Of a stretch of DNA of 64,000 bases, positions 56,501-64,000 are shown piece by piece. The DNA lies in NCBI RefSeq assembly GCF_963678975.1, contig NC_089275.1, positions 27,899,977-27,963,976 of the forward strand, given 5' to 3'. Numbering within the stretch: position 1 is the stretch's first letter; each line of letters opens with the position of its first letter. Below the pieces are notes generated by a model. That model had not been told where the DNA came from and ran no database searches. It saw only the letters and a program-made list of their open reading frames with translations. This stretch comes from Dysidea avara (lineage: Eukaryota > Porifera > Demospongiae > Dictyoceratida > Dysideidae). The position numbers were made by a program, and so were the translations under genes.

Positions 56501-59500
56501 AATTGTGTGGATGGTTTTACTGGAGAGAATTGTACAACTAACATAGATGATTGTGCTCCTAATCCTTGTATGAATAATGGCACTTGTACAGATGGAGTTA
56601 ACTGTTTCACCTGCAATTGTTTGAATGGATTTACTGGAGAGAATTGTACAACTAACATAGATGATTGTGCACCTAATCCTTGTATGAATAATGGAACTTG
56701 TACAGATGGAGTTAACTCTTTCACCTGCAATTGTGTGGATGGTTTTACTGGAGAGAATTGTACAACTAACATAGATGATTGTGATCCTAATCCTTGCATA
56801 AATAATGGAACTTGTACAGATGGAGTTAATTCTTTCACCTGCAATTGTGTGGATGGTTTTACTGGAGAGAATTGTACAACTAACATAGATGATTGTGCTC
56901 CTAATCCTTGTATGAATAATGGCACTTGTACAGAAGGAGTTAACTCTTTCACCTGTAATTGTGTGGATGGTTTTACTGGAGAGAATTGTACAACTAACAT
57001 AGATGATTGTGATCCTAATCCTTGTATGAATAATGGAACTTGTACAGATAGAGTTAACTCTTTCACCTGTAATTGTGTGGATGGTTTTACTGGAGAGAAT
57101 TGTACAACTAACATAGATGATTGTGATCCTAATCCTTGTATGAATAATGGAACTTGTACAGATGGAGTTAACTCTTTCACATGTAATTGTGTGGATGGTT
57201 TTACTATAGAGAATTGTACAACTAACATAGATGATTGTGAGCCTAATCCTTGTATGAATAATGGAACTTGTACAGATGGAGTTAACTCTTTCACCTGCAA
57301 TTGTTTGAATGGATTTACTGGAGAGAATTGTACAACTAACATAGATGATTGTGCACCTAATCCTTGTATGAATAATGGAACTTGTACAGATGGAGTTAAT
57401 TCTTTCACCTGCAATTGTGTGGATGGTTTTACTGGAGAGAATTGTACAACTAACATAGATGATTGTGATCCTAATCCTTGTATGAATAATGGAACTTGTA
57501 CAGATGGAGTTAATTCTTTCACCTGCAATTGTGTGGATGGTTTTACTGGAGAGAATTGTACAACTAACATAGATGATTGTGCTCCTAATCCTTGTATGAA
57601 TAATGGCACTTGTACAGAAGGAGTTAACTCTTTCACCTGTAATTGTGTGGATGGTTTTACTGGAGAGAATTGTACAACTAACATAGATAATTGTGATCCT
57701 AATCCTTGCATAAATAATGGCACTTGTACAGAAGGAGTTAACTCTTTCACCTGCAATTGTGTGGATGGTTTTACTGGAGAGAATTGTACAACTAACATAG
57801 ATGATTGTGAACCTAATCCTTGTATGAATAATGGAACTTGTACAGATGGAGTTAACTCTTTCACATGTAATTGTGTGGATGGTTTTACTATAGAGAATTG
57901 TACAACTAACATAGATGATTGTGAGCCTAATCCTTGTATGAATAATGGAACTTGTACAGATGGAGTTAACTCTTTCACCTGCAATTGTTTGAATGGATTT
58001 ACTGGAGAGAATTGTACAACTAACATAGATGATTGTGCACCTAATCCTTGTATGAATAATGGAACTTGTACAGATGGAGTTAATTCTTTCACCTGCAATT
58101 GTGTGGATGGTTTTACTGGAGAGAATTGTACAACTAACATAGATGATTGTGATCCTAATCCTTGTATGAATAATGGAACTTGTACAGATGGAGTTAATTC
58201 TTTCACCTGCAATTGTGTGGATGGTTTTACTGGAGAGAATTGTACAACTAACATAGATGATTGTGCTCCTAATCCTTGTATGAATAATGGCACTTGTACA
58301 GAAGGAGTTAACTCTTTCACCTGTAATTGTGTGGATGGTTTTACTGGAGAGAATTGTACAACTAACATAGATAATTGTGATCCTAATCCTTGCATAAATA
58401 ATGGCACTTGTACAGAAGGAGTTAACTCTTTCACCTGCAATTGTGTGGATGGTTTTACTGGAGAGAATTGTACAACTAACATAGATGATTGTGAACCTAA
58501 TCCTTGTATGAATAATGGAACTTGTACAGATGGAGTTAACTCTTTCACCTGCAATTGTGTGGATGGTTTTACTGGAGAGAATTGTACAACTAACATAGAT
58601 GATTGTGCTCCTAATCCTTGTATGAATAATGGAACTTGTACAGATGGAGTTAACTCTTTCACCTGCAATTGTTTGAATGGTTTTACTGGAGAGAATTGTA
58701 CAACTAACATAGATGATTGTGATCCTAATCCTTGTATGAATAATGGAACTTGTACAGATGGAGTTAACTCTTTCACATGTAATTGTGTGGATGGTTTTAC
58801 TGGAGAGAATTGTTCAACTAACAAAGATGATTGTGATCCTAATCCTTGTATGAATAATGGAACTTGTACAGATGGAGTTAACTCTTTCACTTGTAAGTGT
58901 GTGAATGGTTTTACTGGAGAGAATTGTACAACTAACATAGATGATTGTGATCCTAATCCTTGTATGAATAATGGAACTTGTACAGATGGAGTTAATTCTT
59001 TCACTTGTAAGTGTTTGGATGGATTTACTGGAGATAATTGTACTACTAACATCGACGATTGTGATCCTAATCCTTGTATGAATAATGGAATTTGTACAGA
59101 TGGAATTAACTCTTTTACATGTAATTGTGTGGATGGTTTTACTGGAGAGAATTGTTCAACTAACATAGATGATTGTGATCCTAATCCTTGTATGAATAAT
59201 GGAACTTGTACAGATGGAGTTAACTCTTTTACATGTAATTGTGTGGATGGTTTTACTGGAGAGAATTGTTCAACTAACAAAGATGATTGTGATCCTAATC
59301 CTTGTATGAATAATGGAACTTGTACAGATGGAATTAACTCTTTCACATGCAATTGTGTGGATGGTTTTACTGGAGAGAATTGTACAACTAACATGGATGA
59401 TTGTGATCATAATCCTTGTATGAATAATGGAACTTGTACAGATGGAGTTAACTCTTTTACCTGCGATTGTGTGGATGGTTTTACTGGAATGAAATGCAGC

Positions 59501-59602
59501 AATAGTGAGTTGAATGGTTTTGTTTTTTTCTCATTTATGCAATTAGTAGTACTTTTGTATATTTGCATTTTAGTATTGACAAAATTATTCATAGCAAGAT
59601 AA
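50583..59602 (+). CDS. Giant EGF-array exon (exon 3): 78 EGF-like domains
   Basis: The acceptor GTGTGCACAG ends at 50582; the phase-1 join to exon 2 gives Glu then NSKESSSTNI. The first EGF is divergent (CEDSNSC, CMNGGTC, CICVEGFSGIRC). The other 77 have a fixed 38-residue period: C(A/D/E)PNPC, CMNNGTC, CTDGVNSFTCNC and CVDGFTGENC. The spacing from the first to the last unit divides exactly by 38, giving 78 domains. C-x-D-x4-F-x-C-x-C fits the Asx-hydroxylation pattern of calcium-binding EGFs, though the residue before the first Cys is Asp instead of Glu/Gln. C-MNNG-T-C fits O-fucose and C-xxGFTG-xx-C fits EOGT consensus sites; the O-glucose Ser is missing (Pro). Each unit also has NGT and NCT sequons. 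After the last domain the frame ends in a hydrophobic stretch (FMQLVVLLYICILVLTKLF). A GTGAGT donor at 59505 could bypass that tail. The usual role of such proteins is adhesion or a Notch-like ligand or receptor; the specific role is unknown. Confidence 0.9.
50732..59500 (+). repeat. 114-bp coding tandem array, 77 units
   Basis: Every unit is 114 bp and codes one EGF domain. Most differ by only a few bases (Ala/Asp/Glu codon after the first Cys, AAC/AAT, CTGC/CTGT, VDG or LNG). Larger blocks have been copied: the rare GATAGAG (Asp-Arg) variant recurs at 50776, 53056, 54424 and 57046, separated by 20, 12 and 23 units. The rare extra-Cys variant (TGT at 55007 and 56603) recurs at 14 units. A six-unit (684-bp) block is tandemly doubled at about 57.1-58.5 kb. 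The units nearest the 3' end (from about 58.8 kb) are the most diverged. Confidence 0.95.
59480..59602 (+). other. Alternative 3' end: splice donor or membrane tail
   Basis: After the last EGF the exon reads KCSNSELNGFVFF then a ~20-residue hydrophobic stretch, Lys and a short tail, then TAA at 59600-59602. A consensus-like donor GTGAGT begins at 59505, again in phase 1. Reading through gives a protein with a potential transmembrane or anchor segment; splicing would attach unknown downstream exons. No clear AATAAA follows within 300 bp of the stop. Confidence 0.5.
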
Positions 59603-60102
59603 ATTGTGACTGAATTTAACAAAACAAGACTTCCACACACATCCAATTGTCTGACTTTTAGCAACTGTAACTTGACTACTCAGTAATCCATAATTCTAAA
59701 ATTTTGACATAATTCTGCCATAGCATAGTAAAATAACTAGTCAAAATTTGAAACTGATCAAGACTCACGGTAGTGAGTCGTGTCGCCAAGAAACTGCAAA
59801 GTGCACACCCAATTAAAAGACGCGCGGCCACTACTGTGAGTTATTTACGTGTAGGGCCAGTTTTGCAATATTATTCCTAGATTATGCAACATCTCTCAAT
59901 AGATTTGTATTGCGTTACGTGATAAAAAAATCTTTAGGAGTAGTTTTCTTGCGACCTCGCTAAAATAAAAAAGTAGCCATCGCAAAATAAAAAAAGGCGT
60001 ATTTCACTTTATTTCTCTACCTTATGTTACAACTACTGTCATGTTATACCAGTCAACATAGCCGTGTTTGTACAGTCGATCTAACACTGACATTATCCAA
60101 TT
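59603..60102. other. 3' flank with repeat fragments
   Basis: A fragment of the GTCTTCCACACACAT MITE (about 59625-59660) is followed by a short hairpin-ended repeat (59757-59850): ATCAA, GACTCACGGTAGTGAGTC (59762-59779, perfect 7-bp stem), then GGCCACTACTGTGAGTTATT. The remainder is AT-rich and unassigned. Confidence 0.55.
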
Positions 60103-60539
60103 TAGGCCTGCGCCGATTATGCCAGCATAATTTGGAGCATAATAGGAAGCCAAAAGCATCAGCATAATGCCAACATATTAGGCAAAAAATTTGTACATTG
60201 GTTATGTGAGAAGCTGAAACTCTGCCTATTTTGTATGATGCAGAATAGGATAGTGTGCAAACATGGTAAAAATCAGATTTACAGCTACGTTGTGAAGAAA
60301 AGATTAGTTGAAGATCGATATACTCTAATAGAACAGTCCCTGCCTAATGAATGATCCTAATAGAACGTTCACAGATGCATTGGGTACTCTAATAGAGCAG
60401 TCAAGACACAATTTTATATGACCATATTTGGAGCATAATGGTACACAACTGGGCATAATTGGAGCATAATAGGGGAAATTTTGGAACAATGCTCAAAAGC
60501 ATAATAGGCAATTTCAAAAGCATAATAGGCTCAGGCCTA
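60103..60539. mobile_element. hAT MITE (GATTATGC family), TSD ATCCAATT
   Basis: 437 bp. The ends read inward TAGGCCTGCGCCGATTATGC and TAGGCCTGAGCCTATTATGC. Perfect ATCCAATT flanks lie at 60095-60102 and 60540-60547. It contains GATCGATATACTCTAATAGA (about 60314) and ACTCTAATAGAGCAGTCA (about 60385). Confidence 0.93.
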
Positions 60540-61199
60540 ATCCAATTCTGGTTTGCCTATACGCGTATTTTCTTCAATCAATCCTCTAATCCCTACAATA
60601 ACTTTTAAAGACATGACGTGGACACAAACTCTAATGCCTGATAAATACGTTGTGACAGCGTGCTGAACCGTAAGTTCCCTAGGGGTGGCGTTTTAAGCAG
60701 AATCTTTTAAATTCTATTTAGTGCCACACCCCATGCGAGCGTTTATAGATCGCCAGATATCTTATGGTGTGAAGAACAAAATCACTAGCGAAGGAGCTTT
60801 AAGCATACTCTTCAATTCTCTATTTACATGTAATTTTTAATAGATTAACCACAAAGGCCGGTACAGTGAATACAAAATGTAACAAGCCTTTAGGGTTACC
60901 ACCTCTATGTAGTGTGTACCATGGAGCTTGTGTTGTGGCTTTCATTAAGTATTATGCACACACAAATGGTGCAACAAAATTTTGTAATGGATTGCTCGAA
61001 TATGGTTGGTGGTGTTGTGGCTCGTGGTTTGCCAGTGACCGTGTATGAATTGAGGTTGTTCCACACAACTCACACAATATTCAAATTTCATGATGGCCAT
61101 GAAAATTGCTTTCCATATGGTAAACATACAACAATGTGTAACAACGTTAATCAACATCACATCAAGACATTACTAAAAATAGTTCAACAATAGTGATGA

Positions 61200-62300
61200 T
61201 CTCTTGTATGTCAGCATGACGATACTGAAACCTGTAAAAGAATAAGAAGGCACTGAAGTTAACCTTAAATTAAACACTCATGCAACTGACCTGGAACATT
61301 GGTCGCAACACCAAAAACACTTGTTTCGATATCTGATGACACAATCCAGCAGGCACTGAATTAATAAGAGAATGTACAAAAAATCAATATGCCGGGCTGT
61401 ATCAATAATAGCATGGATAATTAAAATGAACAAAATTATATCTCAGGCTAAGTGCATGAATAGCATAACTGTTGGGTAAGCATGTTAAACCAGAACATTA
61501 GTCAAACAAAAGTACACTATCACAACTTGGTCATAATACAATGTTTGTACCACTGGACTTCACACTGGTTGCCCAAAAATTGTGCCATTCCGGGACAACA
61601 GCATAATTATGAAACAAATAGTTACTACAACACAGAAGGCTTACTGTTGCACTGTCCACACTGATATACCATAATTTAAAAACATAACAGGTGGGCATTA
61701 AATACAATACACTTAACATCTGGGTACTAGAAAAAATCACTAAATCACAACATGTAAACTGACCTGGAAATTAACACCCTTGATGCCACTACAGTCTATA
61801 CTGGATATTTGTTTGGACCCATCAACGCTATGTCCGATACATCTGAGTAGACTGACCTGCAAATTCACACCCTTCATGTCACTAGTATGCAATGATAATT
61901 GATAACTACAAAAACAATAATTGTAATAATACAATTCTTCTGTACGTCACCTGACCTGGAACATCGGTCACAACACCAAAGACACCTGTTTTGATATCTG
62001 ATGAAACAATCCAGCAGATACTGAATTAAAAAGAGAATGTGCAAAAAATCAATATGCTAGTCTGTACCAATAATAGGATGGATAATCAAAATGAACTAAT
62101 ATATATATATATATATATATATATCCCATATGAAGGTTAAGTGAATGACATAACTGTTGGGTAAGCATGTAAACCAGAACATTAGGACATTAGTCAAACA
62201 AAAGAACGCTATCACAACCTGGTCACTGATAATTGATAAATACAAAAAGAACAATTACAATAATACAATTCCTCTGAATGTCAACTGACCTGAAATTCAT
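61200..62300 (-). CDS. Tandemly duplicated small exons of an unrecognised - strand gene
   Basis: A ~661-bp segment is duplicated (61277-61720 and 61940-62260). In each copy the - strand shows an acceptor TTAATTCAG, a short coding stretch (CWIVSSDIETSVFGVATNVP in one, the same frame with CWIVSSDIKTGVFGVV in the other) and a donor CCAG|GTCAGT. Between them are similar mini-exons ending KGVNFQ (about 61770-61850) and KGVNLQ (about 61862-61890), also followed by GTCAGT. The replacement pattern keeps the frame in both copies, so these look like real or recently real exons. I do not recognise the protein. Exon borders are approximate and no start or stop can be given. Confidence 0.4.
62097..62125. 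repeat. AT dinucleotide microsatellite
   Basis: About 14 AT units in the second copy of the duplicated region. The first copy lacks the expansion. Confidence 0.9.
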
Positions 62301-63680
62301 GACACATGTATCTTTGTTCCTGCATGGTCTCAACTTACATATGTACCACGATCACATTCAACTGCTAGTGGATAAACCAGTATGACCAGATGGCCTGCCA
62401 AAACCAACAAGCAGGTATTAAATGCAATACACCTAAAGCCTGGAATATGAAAAATATTATATAAGCATTATTCCACACTGATATAGTAATCGATTATAGG
62501 AGGTTGTGGAACTTGCCTAAATGTGTAAACTTGAACATGAGGACAATTGCATAATCTGGACACTTGGAATTGTCCAATACCTGATGAACAAGTTGGTACT
62601 AATGACATTCACTTCAACATTTTATCCCAGCTGGGTGAATCTCTTGTAACTGAGTAAAAAGGTGTTTATTTTCCACCTGCAACCAAAGTTCTACATTTCT
62701 GTGGTTGAGTGTAAACTGACCTGGAAAATCAGTATGCCATAGGGGTATGGAAATGGTTCCTTTCCTTCTGTTGTGACATTACTTACAGCTGACTGGTAAA
62801 TAATCATCGATGTCCCCGTGGACCCCAACACTGAATGAGTACATCAATAACTTCACAAGTTGGAATGAATTTCCTTTCAACATGTGGTGGAATGAGTTTC
62901 CTTTCAACATCTGGTGGACAGGTCCAAAAATCCTATCGCACAAACATGGTGAATTAGTGTGTGGCAATGTGACACGTTGCACAAACTTCACTCCTCGTTT
63001 CGTTAGCCTTCAAGACCGGAATATACCATAGAGTACCTCAGTATTCTTGACTCTTACTTCTTCAAGCGTTGCTCAAACGATGTAGTTTCTCATGAGGGGC
63101 TCGAGTTTCTCATTAAAATCGAGCCGATTAAAGTACACCTCACCATCCAGTTACACCACATATCACGTGTGCCCGCTTAAGGTAATTAGGGATTTTCCAT
63201 GAGATTTCCCCTAAATAGATCACATGCTAGTTGTCAATCCGGTGGATTCTGGTGGTATACATGGTTCAACAACGCAGTAAGTGTACTTTAATATAGTATA
63301 AGCTGTCAATAATTGTTTGTGCACTGCTAAACTTAGTTATTTTTGTGTGATAAGCATGCTTGAGGAAGGGACTGGGGGATGAGACTAATGTTTTGACAGC
63401 AGTTGATGATGGATAGGCAAAGAACTGCGAAAAGAACTACTGTGATAGTAGGGAAAAATTCCCACCCCTATAGCTCTGCCTAGGGGCATTAACTAGCATT
63501 ATCTACAGCTAGTCAGCTACTATTATTATGTTGCTGATATGTACATCCGGGCCAAGAATAAAGGTGAAAGTGGTAGTAAGGCTCAATCCTATTATTCTGC
63601 CAAACAGGCAAGGGAGTCTGGGACTTTGGGGCCATTACTCCCTCAGGAAAGTATAAATACTACAACTTTTTTGTTTTAAT
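62301..63680. other. Probable intronic or intergenic DNA of the - strand gene
   Basis: Another - strand donor-like CCAG|GTCAGTTTAC occurs near 62711-62724. The overlapping frames at 62779-63031 contain a short internal duplication (TGGAATGA.TTTCCTTTCAACAT, near 62862 and 62890). Nothing else is recognisable. Confidence 0.35.
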
Positions 63681-63689
63681 TGCTTCATC

Positions 63690-64000
63690 AAGTATAAAAA
63701 ATTCAGTCAAAAGGTGATGATCGAGGCTCTGGTCTTATGCACTGGTTGGAGTGGTTGCATCAATGCTGCACTGTGACATCCTTGAAGGGTTAGTGCTGGC
63801 ATTGTCCATGGCAATACTATTCCATCTCCCCGAGTCTTGATGACTGAGTCTTCCATTCCTTTCTCTGCTGCTCCAATCCTGAAGTTGTGACCACAGTCAA
63901 AAGGTGGTAATCGAGGCTCTGGTCTTGCATCTATACTGTACTGCAACACCCTTGAGGGGTTGGTACCAGCATTGTCCATCGCAATACTGTTCCATCTCCC
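63690..64000 (-). CDS. Possible - strand exon in a ~185-bp tandem duplication (partial)
   Basis: The block CAGTCAAAAGGTG.T.ATCGAGGCTCTGGTCTT..CATTGTCCAT.GCAATACT.TTCCATCTCCC occurs twice (63704-63830 and 63895-64000, running off the window). On the - strand the frame at 63979 reads MDNAGTNPSRVLQYSIDARP then EPRLPPFDCGHNFRIGAAEK and GMEDSVIKTRGDG, which looks coding. The second copy shifts frame after IKTRGDG. It may be one exon plus a decayed duplicate. The family is not recognised. Confidence 0.35.

Noticed and set aside
51514..59394. A 2,626-codon open frame on the - strand opposite the EGF array (also 50746-51486)
   Set aside because: The 114-bp unit has no stop in this antisense frame and its length is a multiple of three, so the frame stays open automatically. 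The translation lacks cysteine spacing or any domain, and the + frame has clear EGF structure.

Overview
This window is animal nuclear DNA, AT-rich, intron-containing and unusually full of transposons. A sponge (Porifera, demosponge) is my best guess. The basis is an exon at 47765-48274 whose CNG-x-IT ectodomain I recall from many predicted sponge surface proteins, next to a large EGF-repeat exon. No ribosomal or mitochondrial gene is present to prove it. Nothing here is bacterial: there are no operons and no CRISPR array.

Host gene. The main host gene I can support lies on the + strand and appears to span more than 46 kb. It has a signal-peptide exon (13457-13523), an ectodomain exon (47765-48274) and one giant exon (50583-59602) carrying 78 EGF-like domains, 77 of them in a near-identical 114-bp array. 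All junctions fit phase 1, and the three exons join to one 3,198-codon frame ending in a hydrophobic, possibly membrane-spanning tail. The first intron would be 34.2 kb and is filled with mobile DNA. About 300-450 bp upstream of the first exon is a cluster of palindromic X-box-like (RFX) motifs. A second candidate gene, on the - strand at 61.2-64 kb, shows repeated short exons with the same splice-donor sequence.

Mobile DNA. The best-preserved element is a 6.8-kb ISL2EU-type DNA transposon (22968-29767) with 24-bp terminal inverted repeats (TIRs). It carries a THAP/DDE transposase gene on + and a convergent SAP/SWIM/YqaJ exonuclease gene on -. Two other transposons, each with a perfect 8-bp target duplication, have landed inside the transposase coding sequence. 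The exonuclease gene carries a premature stop. The element itself sits inside a ~31-bp satellite. Around it are at least six hAT-like non-autonomous elements with 8-bp duplications (one of 1.75 kb with another nested in it), two PIF/Harbinger-type elements with 3-bp duplications, near-perfect foldback hairpins at four loci (one family carrying a BEL/Pao-type gag fragment) and a 5'-truncated LINE.

A recurrent composite repeat joins a satellite array to a ~0.8-kb conserved non-coding module that ends in a 7-bp-stem hairpin. The hairpin stem covaries between copies, which suggests a Helentron/DINE-like rolling-circle family.

Layout: 1-8440, inverted repeats and nested hAT/Harbinger elements. 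8441-13456, minisatellites, a Harbinger element with a tRNA-like segment, then the presumptive promoter. 13457-47764, giant intron holding LINE, satellites, ISL2EU, foldbacks and composite elements. 47765-59602, ectodomain and EGF exons. 59603-64000, hAT element and a duplicated - strand exon region.
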